64,000 nucleotides of DNA from Nostoc sp. 'Peltigera membranacea cyanobiont' 210A (lineage in GTDB: Bacteria > Cyanobacteriota > Cyanobacteriia > Cyanobacteriales > Nostocaceae): NCBI RefSeq assembly GCF_002246015.1, contig NZ_NOLJ01000002.1, forward strand, positions 100,567 through 164,566, given 5' to 3'. A program made the translations under genes and the position numbers. Shown here piece after piece: positions 57,148 through 64,000 of the stretch. The notes beneath the pieces were generated by a model that saw only the letters and a program-made list of their open reading frames with translations, was not told the origin of the DNA and searched no databases. The number at the start of each line of letters is the position of its first letter. Within the stretch, counting starts at the first letter, position 1.

Positions 57148-57255
57148 ATATTTTTCTTATGTCGGGGATTGGATCTTAGGTATTGGGGAAAGGTGACAGG
57201 TGATAGGTGATAGGGAATAATCTGTACCCTATAACCTGTACCCTATTCCCTTCTT

Positions 57256-57283
57256 CAGTCCCCAGTCCCCAGTCCCCAGTCCC
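57256..57283. repeat. STRR (CAGTCCC)4
   Basis: Four perfect heptamers directly beyond the 3' end of pgk, the complement of the GACTGGG type seen at 52771. Confidence 0.85.
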
Positions 57284-57286
57284 TAC

Positions 57287-58489
57287 TTACGCATCATCTA
57301 AAGCTGCAATTCCAGGCAATACCTTGCCTTCAAGTAACTCCAAGCTAGCGCCGCCGCCAGTGGAAATGTGGCTCATTTGATCGGCTAAACCAACCTTTTC
57401 CACAGCCGCTACTGAGTCGCCACCGCCGATAATGGTAGTTGTGCCAGTTTTACCGATTTCGGCCAGGGTATGAGCGATCGCTTCCGTACCTGCTGCAAAC
57501 TTATCAAATTCAAACACACCCATTGGCCCGTTCCAAATTACCGTTTTGGTATCTGCAAGGGCTTCTTGGAAAAATTTCACCGAGTCTGGCCCAATATCCA
57601 AACCCATCCAACCATCGGGGATATTTTCAATGCTAACGGTTTGAGAATTGGCATCAGGGGAAAAGTTATCTGCTAATACCACATCTGTGGGCAGCAATAA
57701 AGCAACGCCCCGTTCTTTAGCCTTAGCTTCCAAAGACTTCGCTAGTTCCAGCTTGTCTTCTTCCACCAAAGACTTACCAACATTCAAACCACGGGCTTTG
57801 TAGAAGGTGAAAATCATCCCACCACCGATGATTAGCTTGTCGCACTTCTCCAGCAGTGTTTCAATTACGCCAATTTTGCTAGAAACTTTGGAACCGCCAA
57901 TAATTGCTGCTAAAGGACGTTGGGGATTTTCAATAGCATTTTGCAGATATTGCAATTCCTTCTCAACCAAATATCCAGCCACAGAAGGACTGAGGAATTT
58001 AGTCACACCTTCAGTAGAAGCATGGGCGCGGTGTGCAGTACCAAAAGCATCATTTACATAAAAATCAGCATTAGCTGCCAATTTTTTGGCAAATTCTGGG
58101 TCGTTTTTCTCTTCTTCTTTATAAAAACGGACATTTTCGAGTAACAGCACTTGGCCATTTTGCAGGGCGCCAACTTTAGCTGCAACTTCATCACCAATAG
58201 AATCATCAGTTTTAATGACTTCTTGCCCCAGTAACTCAGACAGACGCTTGGCAACGGGAGTTAGGCGTAATTTGTCATCCACACCCTTGGGACGGCCAAA
58301 ATGGCTGGCGAGAATAACCTTAGCTCCCTTCTGCGTCAAATCTTGGATGGTTGGTAGAGCGGCGCGAATGCGAGTATCGTCAGTAATGTTGCCTTGATCG
58401 TCCACAGGCACATTAAAGTCAACCCGCACTAAGGCACGTTTCCCAGAGATATCAGCCGAAGATAAACTTGCTAAACTTTTTTTGGACAC
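57287..58489 (-). CDS. pgk: Phosphoglycerate kinase
   Basis: Transfers phosphate between 1,3-bisphosphoglycerate and ADP in glycolysis and the Calvin cycle. 400 residues, two Rossmann domains: [17 protein letters not shown] near 18, [11 protein letters not shown] near 60, [14 protein letters not shown] near 116, [12 protein letters not shown] near 196, and [17 protein letters not shown] near 352. The genes beside it are unrelated to glycolysis. Divergent from the universal stress protein gene, 80 bases apart. Confidence 0.97.
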   Translation of the reverse strand: MSKKSLASLSSADISGKRALVRVDFNVPVDDQGNITDDTRIRAALPTIQDLTQKGAKVILASHFGRPKGVDDKLRLTPVAKRLSELLGQEVIKTDDSIGDEVAAKVGALQNGQVLLLENVRFYKEEEKNDPEFAKKLAANADFYVNDAFGTAHRAHASTEGVTKFLSPSVAGYLVEKELQYLQNAIENPQRPLAAIIGGSKVSSKIGVIETLLEKCDKLIIGGGMIFTFYKARGLNVGKSLVEEDKLELAKSLEAKAKERGVALLLPTDVVLADNFSPDANSQTVSIENIPDGWMGLDIGPDSVKFFQEALADTKTVIWNGPMGVFEFDKFAAGTEAIAHTLAEIGKTGTTTIIGGGDSVAAVEKVGLADQMSHISTGGGASLELLEGKVLPGIAALDDA

Positions 58490-58569
58490 ACCAAACTCTC
58501 CTGATTGCCTTTTTGTTATTGTTTTGAAAGTAGAACCATCAAGATTTTACCGGAGTCAGGGGTACCCAA

Positions 58570-58989
58570 GTGACAGATATATTTAAGACGGTATTATTTC
58601 CTATCGATCAAAGCCGAGAAACGCGGGAAGCTGCTGATGTTGTTACCAACGTAGTCAAAAAGTACAGCAGTCGCTTGATACTGCTGTCTGTGGTAGAAGA
58701 ACCACCTCCAGACGCGCCTAGTGCCGACGATCCGATGGTGTCGCCAGAGGTAGTTGCGAAACTGCTGGAAAATGCCCAATCTTTATTTTCTGGGCAAGGA
58801 ATTCAATCTGAAACCCTAGAAAGGCGAGGCAAACCAGCTTTTACGATCTGCGATGTTGCTGATGAAATTGGGGCAGATTTAATTATCATGGGCTGTCGGG
58901 GGCTAGGTTTGACTGAAGAGGGAGCGGATGATAGCGTTACCACTCGCGTGATTAACCTTTCCCCTTGCCCAGTGTTGATTGTGCCTTAG
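58570..58989 (+). CDS. Universal stress protein (UspA family)
   Basis: 139 residues from GTG at 58570. FKTVLFPIDQSRETREAADV at the start; ADLIIMGCRGLGLTEEGADD in the late region holds the nucleotide-binding GxRG loop (GCRG here), followed by VTTRVINLSPCPVLIVP. It is probably an ATP-binding type. Divergent from pgk with a short shared promoter region. Confidence 0.87.
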   Translation: MTDIFKTVLFPIDQSRETREAADVVTNVVKKYSSRLILLSVVEEPPPDAPSADDPMVSPEVVAKLLENAQSLFSGQGIQSETLERRGKPAFTICDVADEIGADLIIMGCRGLGLTEEGADDSVTTRVINLSPCPVLIVP

Positions 58990-59202
58990 CAGTGTGTTGC
59001 TCAATACTACTTGTAGTGCGATCGCCCGGTTCTTTTCTAGCCGAGCGATCGCCATAAACAATGCCATCTCTGCTATTGCAAATAGAATGAGGGCGATCGC
59101 ATTCAATTCTCGTAACCCCAACTCTAGGATTTGAGGTAGTTTGTCTGCAAAGGGTTGAAGCTGATTGACAACTTCATCAGGTAAGTCAAATGTAACTTGC
59201 AT
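58903..59202 (-). pseudogene. Truncated antitoxin-like gene (5' part)
   Basis: Only the first 34 residues are protein-like: MQVTFDLPDEVVNQLQPFAD, LPQILELGLRELN, the start of a common cyanobacterial small antitoxin-like protein. From about 59100 on, the frame runs through GCGATCGC-rich filler and then antisense to the 3' end of the usp gene. The original 3' part and its toxin partner are absent. Confidence 0.55.
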
Positions 59203-59487
59203 AGACGTTTGTTTTTACCAATACAAGGATACACTTTCTGGATTTTAGTTGACAGAATATTCCACAATTAAATCAATAGGATACCGCGTACCTTTGGTCG
59301 GCGTAGCCATCGCAATTGTTACCCATGATGCGATCGAACTTTTTCGCAACTTCTTGGACATGATGGCTGTATCTTTGGAAACCACCGCGTTCGCGCCATC
59401 GGTTTTCCAGTTTTTCACGAGCAACACCAAAGACGGAGGCAATGATTTGATTCCCAGCATTCACAAGTATTAAAAACTCAGCACTCC
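59203..59487 (-). other. Unassigned segment, possible decayed gene
   Basis: Two overlapping minus frames (59245-59460 and 59273-59527) each look partly protein-like (for example ASVFGVAREKLENRWRERGG and TKGTRYPIDLIVEYSVN). This suggests a frameshifted remnant, but I recognise no family. Confidence 0.3.
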
Positions 59488-60123
59488 TTACTCCTTTTGA
59501 GGCCAGCGCCAGTTGTAGCGATTCCATTCATACATTCCTTGAATTTCATACTCAGCGCCATTGAAGAAGCGGACGACGCAATTAGTAGAGGAATCATTGC
59601 TGCATCTACGCCCGTCGTAGACATCGCTAATTTCCTCGACCTTAATCACCATACAGGGAAACCATTCCCGCTTACAAGGCCCATCTTCTTGCACCCATTC
59701 CCATAGTGCATTGGAAACTTCAATGCGATCGCCTACTCTTAACTTCAGTGCATCCTCAAAATAAGAATACTTATCAAAATGATATGACTCAACCCGATTC
59801 AACCACTGCAAACCATAGCGTTGGCGAATAAATTGTACCGTTCCAGAGTCATTTTCTAGCAACCAGTCGTTGAGTAATTGCACTTTCCAAGTACGGTTGC
59901 GTTGTTCTTCATCCTTAACAAATTGTAAAAATGCTTCTAACTCCTCTGGGGTAAGTTCGTCTAAAGGATTAGCAATATTTGACTTCCCAGAGGTAGAATT
60001 TCCCTGAATTTGCTCAACCACTTGCAGTAATATCTGTTTCTGCGTGTCAGTGAGAGGACAGCTTGCTGCATCACAATCATTAAAGGCTGCGAACATAGCT
60101 ACTTCAATCTCATCTGGAGTCAT
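59488..60123 (-). CDS. Conserved hypothetical protein
   Basis: 211 residues, soluble, acidic in the N-terminal half (DELTPEELEAFLQFVKDEEQ) and Trp-rich in the C-terminal half (VSNALWEWVQEDG, REWFPCMVI, YEWNRYNWRWPQ). The C-terminal 80 residues look like a small beta domain with LRVGDRIEVS. I do not recognise the family; start ATG at 60123 gives a plausible full protein. Confidence 0.65.
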   Translation of the reverse strand: MTPDEIEVAMFAAFNDCDAASCPLTDTQKQILLQVVEQIQGNSTSGKSNIANPLDELTPEELEAFLQFVKDEEQRNRTWKVQLLNDWLLENDSGTVQFIRQRYGLQWLNRVESYHFDKYSYFEDALKLRVGDRIEVSNALWEWVQEDGPCKREWFPCMVIKVEEISDVYDGRRCSNDSSTNCVVRFFNGAEYEIQGMYEWNRYNWRWPQKE

Positions 60124-60339
60124 AAGTTCATAGCAATTGAGGGGTTATTCTCTTAATTATTACAAATGTTAAATTCAAGTCTCCAATCACCCTGTAGTTA
60201 AATATAGACATAATTAAATTTAAGATGTCTAATATTCAAGGAAGTCAGGAGAAAAACTTGATTCTGTCTCCTGAGTTCTTGGTATTGGTTTGGTATTTTC
60301 TAGTGTTGACCTATTTATCACCTAGTTAGGAAAATTGCC

Positions 60340-60927
60340 ATGACTCAAACTCAGCATCCCACAAAACTCCTGACTTTTGAGGAATTTCTGGCTTATGACG
60401 ATCGCACTGATACCCGTTATGAATTAGTGGATGGAGAGCTAGTAGAAATGCCAACTGAGAGTCAGGAAAATTGTGATATTGCCAAATTTCTATTATTCGA
60501 GTTGGCAAAGCGTTTTCCTATTACCTTGCTGGCTTACAAGGACATTGAAGTTGAAGTTAGTGGGCGGCGAGCCACCTGTCGCCTACCCGATCTGGTGTTG
60601 CATACGGAAGAGTCGAAAGCGGCTTTGATTGGCAGTCCTCGCAATCTAATTACCCGCGATATGCCCCCGCCTGCGCTGGTGGTTGAAGTCGTCAGCCCCG
60701 GAACTGAGAATCGCAGCCGCGATTACCGTTACAAGCGCACGGAATACGCAGCCAGAGGCATTACTGAATACTGGATTGTCGATCCTGAGTTAAAACAAAT
60801 CACCGTTTGCAAGTGGGTCGAGGGACAATATGAAGATACGGTCTTGAAGGGTACGGCGACCATTGCATCAGATATAGTACCTGATTGGGAATTGATAGTG
60901 GAGCAGGTATTTGCAGTGGCGAATTAA
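60340..60927 (+). CDS. Uma2 family (DUF820) putative endonuclease
   Basis: 195 residues, full length. KLLTFEEFLAYDDRTDTRYE, CRLPDLVLHTEE with the catalytic-type Asp (about 86), PPALVVEVVSPGTENRSRDY and YKRTEYAARGITEYWIVDPE. PD-(D/E)XK fold. The second intact member of the family in the window; more GC-rich than the one at 42333. Confidence 0.9.
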   Translation: MTQTQHPTKLLTFEEFLAYDDRTDTRYELVDGELVEMPTESQENCDIAKFLLFELAKRFPITLLAYKDIEVEVSGRRATCRLPDLVLHTEESKAALIGSPRNLITRDMPPPALVVEVVSPGTENRSRDYRYKRTEYAARGITEYWIVDPELKQITVCKWVEGQYEDTVLKGTATIASDIVPDWELIVEQVFAVAN

Positions 60928-61014
60928 TCAGGGAAGTAGAGAATAGAGAGTAGGTGTATGTTGTAAGCTGAGTTTATCAGTTAATAATGATTCAATTAAA
61001 TCACGGGGTCTTTT

Positions 61015-61446
61015 ATGCGGTTGCGTTCACTCACGGTCGTTTTTATTTCCTGCCTCATCACCTTTCTATCGTGGGTGATTATTCCCCCAGCTGTAGCCCT
61101 GACACAGATTAAACTATTTGATGTCTCCTATAAAGATTGTCCACCAGAACTAGCACAAGGGGCTGTTATCAGTAGTGGTAGCGCGGCTGCCAATTGTTTT
61201 CTTGTCATTGGCAAGGCAGAAAATGGCACTAATAAAACAGTCTACGACGCAGATATTTTTGGACGCATTTATGATGCCAATAATGACTCGGTGATGCAAA
61301 ACCGCACTCGCTTAGGCTCTATTACCGAGTTACCACCAGGTATTAGCGATTTTGAATTGAGAATTTCTGTACCTGCGAATCAGCCTACTCCGTTGAAGCT
61401 AAAACAGTTCAAGGCTGCCGGGTTTAGCGGTCAAGTGCGTAAGTAA
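61015..61446 (+). CDS. Secreted conserved hypothetical protein
   Basis: 143 residues. Signal peptide at 1-29 (SLTVVFISCLITFLSWVIIP, then PAVALTQ cleavage). The mature part looks like a small beta-sandwich (VIGKAENGTNKTVYDADIFG, RIYDANNDSVMQNRTRLG, IPP-like turn PPGISDFELRISVP), reminiscent of FxLYD-type periplasmic domains. Two Cys (DCPPE and ANCFL) may pair. Function unknown. Confidence 0.7.
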   Translation: MRLRSLTVVFISCLITFLSWVIIPPAVALTQIKLFDVSYKDCPPELAQGAVISSGSAAANCFLVIGKAENGTNKTVYDADIFGRIYDANNDSVMQNRTRLGSITELPPGISDFELRISVPANQPTPLKLKQFKAAGFSGQVRK

Positions 61447-61615
61447 TATGATGTTTGGTAAAATAAAATCTCACTCTGCCAAAGCTGTGCTTTATCTCCC
61501 TTCTTCGCTTGCTGTGGGGTATTAGAATATACAACTATATAATTTAGACGCAATAAAAATTGTAGAGACGCTTTTACACTTGGCGTCTCTACAAAAGTTT
61601 TTATTAGGGTAGTAA

Positions 61616-61894
61616 TCAAAATCCCTGTACGAATGGCAGACGAGTTAGGGTTCTCAGAAACTCTCCAGCTAAGTTGAGTGCTAAGAAAGCTAAGATCGGC
61701 GAAAAATCCATACCACCCAATGGGGGAATAATTGAGCGGAATAGATTCAGATAAGGATCGGTTATCTGGGCTAAAGCGGCAAATGGCTGGTTATACCAGT
61801 TGATTGTCGGGAACCAAGTTAACAAAACCCGGATAATTAGCAAATAGCTATAAAAGGTGACAAAGGTAACTAGTGTCGTAATCAGTAAACTCAT
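61616..61894 (-). CDS. YggT family membrane protein
   Basis: 92 residues with two membrane segments and the YggT signature RVLLTWFPTINWYNQPFAAL, then DPYLNLFRSIIPPLGGMDFS. Family members in plants and cyanobacteria (CCB3-type) affect cytochrome b6f assembly or membrane organisation; the exact role of this one is open. A degenerate REP (GTAGAGACGC...GCGTCTCTAC, 61561-61593) lies 20 bases beyond its end. Confidence 0.88.
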   Translation of the reverse strand: MSLLITTLVTFVTFYSYLLIIRVLLTWFPTINWYNQPFAALAQITDPYLNLFRSIIPPLGGMDFSPILAFLALNLAGEFLRTLTRLPFVQGF

Positions 61895-62019
61895 GGATAG
61901 CTTTGTTTCCTACTAGGTGTCAAACGCGGTCTTATTTTAATTTTAATTTAGTCCATGTCATGGTGTTTGCGGATTTCACGTTTACCACACTTGACACTTT
62001 CACCACGCCTGAACAAACT

Positions 62020-62373
62020 TCAGGAGTCTTTAGTGAGGGAGCGGTCATTGGTTGCTTGGGGTGAACCGCCATTAACATTTCCCAGTTGCTTTCGCACTTC
62101 ATCAATTGTGGCATTTAGCTGGGCAATTTTATCTTCTAGCGATCGCCTGGCCGTTTCTATGCCGATGCTTTCGCTTTCTGAGGCTTTCATCTGACGCCGC
62201 TTTGCTGCTATTTTCTTAGCTTCGACTTGGCTATCTGTCAGTTCTGTCTCCTCTTCTATTAGCAATTCTGGATCGCGTCGAGAAGCAATCAGCGCTCCGA
62301 TAACACCGCCAAATACGCCACCAACAAACGCCCCTGCTACAAAACCACTGCCAAAACCATCTCGCTGACTCAT
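62020..62373 (-). CDS. Small Gly-rich membrane/coiled-coil protein
   Basis: 117 residues from MSQRDGFGSG at 62373, preferred over the longer start at 62442 because of the Gly-rich hydrophobic start (FVAGAFVGGVFGGVIGALIA, about 10-29) and an AAGG upstream. A charged coiled coil follows (VEAKKIAAKRRQMKASESES, LEDKIAQLNATIDEVRKQLG). It looks like a conserved cyanobacterial protein of unknown role, with an N-terminal anchor. Confidence 0.7.
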   Translation of the reverse strand: MSQRDGFGSGFVAGAFVGGVFGGVIGALIASRRDPELLIEEETELTDSQVEAKKIAAKRRQMKASESESIGIETARRSLEDKIAQLNATIDEVRKQLGNVNGGSPQATNDRSLTKDS

Positions 62374-62448
62374 ATCTTTACCGCCTTCAACAAACCTTGC
62401 AACTTTTACAGTACTTATGCTATTTTCCTGCCCTAGCTGCATACTAGC

Positions 62449-63099
62449 TTAAGTCCCAAAGATGCGATCGCCTGCATCTCCCAATCCCGGTACAATATAC
62501 CCCCTGCTGTCCAATTTTTCGTCAATAGTAGCGGTGTAAATTATTAAACCTGGATAAGCTTCACTCAATTTTTGTAAAGCTGGTGGAGCTGCTACTACAC
62601 AAACAATCCGCGTCAGAGCTGGGTCAGCACCCCGTTGTGTCAATTCTGCCATTGCTGCCATAATTGAGCCTCCGGTTGCCAACATTGGATCGGTAACTAA
62701 CACTCGTGTTTCGGGGTCAAATTTTTCTGGTAACTTGTTCAGATAACAATGAGGTTGCAGTGTCTCTTCGTCTCGCGCCAAGCCAAAGTGGTAAATCGAT
62801 GCTAAAGGCAGTAAAGTCTGCGCTCCCTCTAGTAATCCTAGCCCAGCCCGCAGAATCGGCACTACTGCCATAGGTACTTGCGGATCGATCACCGTTGCTG
62901 GACAGGTATCTAAGGGACTCTGTACTGCTGTTTCTTGAGTCGGCAACCAGTCTCGTGCAGCTTCATAAGTCAGCCATCTTCCCAACTCAGTCATGGCACT
63001 GCGGAACAATACTGAAGGCGTGCCTGCATCACGGGCAACTGCTAGCCAGTGCTTGATCAGGGGATGGGGTGGAACATAAACGCGCAATTGTAGCGTCAT
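62449..63099 (-). CDS. upp: Uracil phosphoribosyltransferase
   Basis: Converts uracil and PRPP to UMP in salvage. 216 residues from MTLQLRVYVPPHPLIKHWLA at 63099; an upstream in-frame ATG would add 21 unrelated residues. The PRPP loop is VLVTDPMLATGGSIMAAMAE (about 125-144), with VPILRAGLGLLEGAQTLLP near 75 and the uracil-binding YIVPGLGDAGDRIFGT at the C-terminus. Confidence 0.94.
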   Translation of the reverse strand: MTLQLRVYVPPHPLIKHWLAVARDAGTPSVLFRSAMTELGRWLTYEAARDWLPTQETAVQSPLDTCPATVIDPQVPMAVVPILRAGLGLLEGAQTLLPLASIYHFGLARDEETLQPHCYLNKLPEKFDPETRVLVTDPMLATGGSIMAAMAELTQRGADPALTRIVCVVAAPPALQKLSEAYPGLIIYTATIDEKLDSRGYIVPGLGDAGDRIFGT

Positions 63100-63221
63100 A
63101 GCCAGAAATAGGCGCCTTTTTATTGTATAAGAACTGAAACACCATAATACTCTTTCCTGCATCCGGCTGACAGCTTAAAATTGACAATCTCAATTTTATT
63201 GATAAAATTTTTCATTAGTAG

Positions 63222-63251
63222 TTGACATTAATTCTCAATCAAGGCTATATT
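63222..63251 (+). promoter_or_regulatory. Sigma-70-type promoter of the ncRNA candidate
   Basis: A perfect -35 TTGACA at 63222-63227 and -10 TATATT at 63246-63251 with an 18-base spacer. Transcription would start near 63258, 75 bases before a T-run terminator and far from any start codon. Confidence 0.7.
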
Positions 63252-63257
63252 CTTATA

Positions 63258-63331
63258 AAGTGTTCTCCTCTCTTTTAAGGATCGGCAGACGGGATTAGCC
63301 AGCAGTAGCAGGCTCGTCCCTCTTTTTTTTT
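63258..63331 (+). ncRNA. Candidate small RNA between upp and crtH
   Basis: About 74 nt. The 5' part GTTCTCCTCTCTTTTAAGG is pyrimidine-rich and contains CUCCU, able to pair with ribosome sites. The 3' part GGGATTAGCC and GGCTCGTCCC forms a terminator stem with a small internal loop, followed by TCTTTTTTTTT. It lacks the Yfr1 signature and no ORF of more than a few codons fits. A short leader-type transcript of crtH is the alternative. Confidence 0.6.
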
Positions 63332-63334
63332 GAT

Positions 63335-63385
63335 TGGTCATTAGTCATTAGTCATTAGTCATTTGTCATTGGTCATTGGTCATTA
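63335..63385. repeat. STRR (TCATTAG)n-like array
   Basis: Seven to eight consecutive heptamers of the form GTCATTA/GTCATTG/GTCATTT directly after the ncRNA terminator. This array is the complement type of AAATGAC. Confidence 0.85.
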
Positions 63386-63422
63386 GTTAAATTAAATATT
63401 GATTGACTCTAGACAAAGGACA

Positions 63423-63525
63423 AATACTTACTTCTCTACGTTCGCGCAGCGTGTCGCAGACAGACGCTACGCGTTAGTGGAGCTTTCGCTTTAGCGATAC
63501 GCTCAGTACAAAGGACAAATGACAA
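63423..63525. repeat. Compound repeat upstream of crtH
   Basis: CTACGTTCGCGCAGCGTG, GCAGACAGACGCTACGCG and GCTTTCGCTTTAGCGATACG are dispersed repeat units inserted into an AAATGAC-type heptamer array (ACAAATACTT on the left, GGACAAATGACAA on the right). A shorter CTTCGGCTTCGCTCAGTAC insert in the same kind of array is at 41090-41110. Confidence 0.65.
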
Positions 63526-64000
63526 ATGACAAATGACGCAATCGTAATTGGATCTGGGATTGGCGGGTTAGTAACAGCGACCCAGTTAGCGGCGAAGGGA
63601 GCGAAAGTACTGGTACTGGAACGTTATTTGATTCCAGGTGGTAGCGCTGGTTATTTTGAACGCCAAGGCTATCGATTTGATGTTGGTGCGTCAATGATTT
63701 TTGGACTGGGACAAAACGGTACTACTAACTTACTCACCCGTGCATTATCAAGTGTAAATGTCAGCCAAGAAGCGATCGCAGATCCGGTGCAGATTCACTA
63801 TCATCTACCGCAAGGTTTAGACCTGAAGGTTGATCGGGTTTATGAAAAATTTTTGCAAAATCTTATTGCTCATTTTCGCCATGAAGAACAAGGGATTCGT
63901 CGCTTTTATGACGAATGTCAAAAAGTCTTCAAATGCCTCAACAGCATGGATTTGCTGTCACTGGAAGAACCTCGGTATTTACTACGCGTATTTTTCCAGC
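63526..64000 (+). CDS. crtH: Carotenoid isomerase (CrtISO), 5' part
   Basis: Converts cis-carotenes such as prolycopene to all-trans lycopene. The open frame runs off the right edge after about 158 codons. It begins MTNDAIVIGSGIGGLVTATQ, the FAD-binding Rossmann motif GSGIGG, then LVLERYLIPGGSAGYFERQG and RFDVGASMIFGLGQNGTTN, characteristic of CrtISO rather than CrtI. The ATG at 63526 is inside an AAATGAC heptamer; no other start fits. Full family members are about 500 residues. Confidence 0.92.
   Translation, partial: MTNDAIVIGSGIGGLVTATQLAAKGAKVLVLERYLIPGGSAGYFERQGYRFDVGASMIFGLGQNGTTNLLTRALSSVNVSQEAIADPVQIHYHLPQGLDLKVDRVYEKFLQNLIAHFRHEEQGIRRFYDECQKVFKCLNSMDLLSLEEPRYLLRVFFQ

Noticed and set aside
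63258..63331. Assignment of the upp-crtH small RNA as Yfr1
   Set aside because: It lacks ACTCCTCACAC, and a clear Yfr1 is present at 20042-20113.

Overview
The window comes from a filamentous, heterocyst-type cyanobacterium close to Nostoc or Anabaena. Four things point there: very frequent copies of the octamer GCGATCGC; heptanucleotide tandem repeats (STRR type) in many intergenic gaps; cyanobacterial marker genes (tocopherol cyclase, ZipN/Ftn2, GuaB3, carotenoid isomerase CrtH, zinc-ribbon Ser/Thr kinases, the small RNA Yfr1); and many short palindromic repeats. The genus is an inference from content, not from a database match.

Layout. 1-5.5 kb: a respiratory block, ctaC-ctaD (cytochrome c oxidase subunits II and I, minus) divergent from ctaA and ctaB (heme A and heme O synthesis, plus). 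5.6-8.9 kb: a HicB-HicA toxin-antitoxin pair, a lone HicB-like protein, a kinase-GUN4 fusion and a ferredoxin/metallo-beta-lactamase protein. 9-26 kb: mostly housekeeping, with dhaK-dhaL, zipN, pdhA, an aldose epimerase, tRNA-Lys, class II aldolase, a nitrilase-family hydrolase, marC, trxA, Yfr1, guaB3, tRNA-Arg, tocopherol cyclase and a DnaJ-TPR protein. 26-33 kb: two tandem gene duplications (metallophosphoesterases and L,D-transpeptidases), eda, and a deleted DUF262/DUF1524 gene.

33-50 kb is the accessory part: a uma2 fragment fused to the tail of a higB gene that is itself split by a 147-bp MITE-like element; an Hsp70-like protein; an AT-rich P-loop ATPase with zinc ribbon and winged helix; sppA; fni; a 10 x 21-bp tandem array; a NACHT ATPase with about ten near-identical 35-residue HEAT-like repeats; a truncated relE; and a REP-associated Y1 transposase surrounded, and internally invaded, by its likely REP palindromes. 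50-64 kb: a PaaK-like adenylating enzyme, two tandem zinc-ribbon kinases with an HRDISPDN catalytic loop, a second copy of the MITE-like element, a TauD-type dioxygenase, a Nudix hydrolase, pgk, a universal stress protein, small conserved proteins, yggT, upp, a candidate small RNA with its own promoter and terminator, and the 5' part of crtH running off the right edge.

How the genes relate. The cta genes make and metallate a terminal oxidase. fba, pgk, pdhA, eda and dhaKL are central carbon genes scattered as single units. fni, tocopherol cyclase and crtH belong to isoprenoid metabolism. The most unusual material is the decay and repeat biology (MITEs, REPs, STRRs that supply start or stop codons, broken toxin-antitoxin genes) and the two large ATPases (NACHT-HEAT and the P-loop/zinc-ribbon/wHTH protein), which are candidate conflict or signalling proteins. 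No CRISPR array, rRNA operon, prophage or complete insertion sequence of the usual transposase families was seen.
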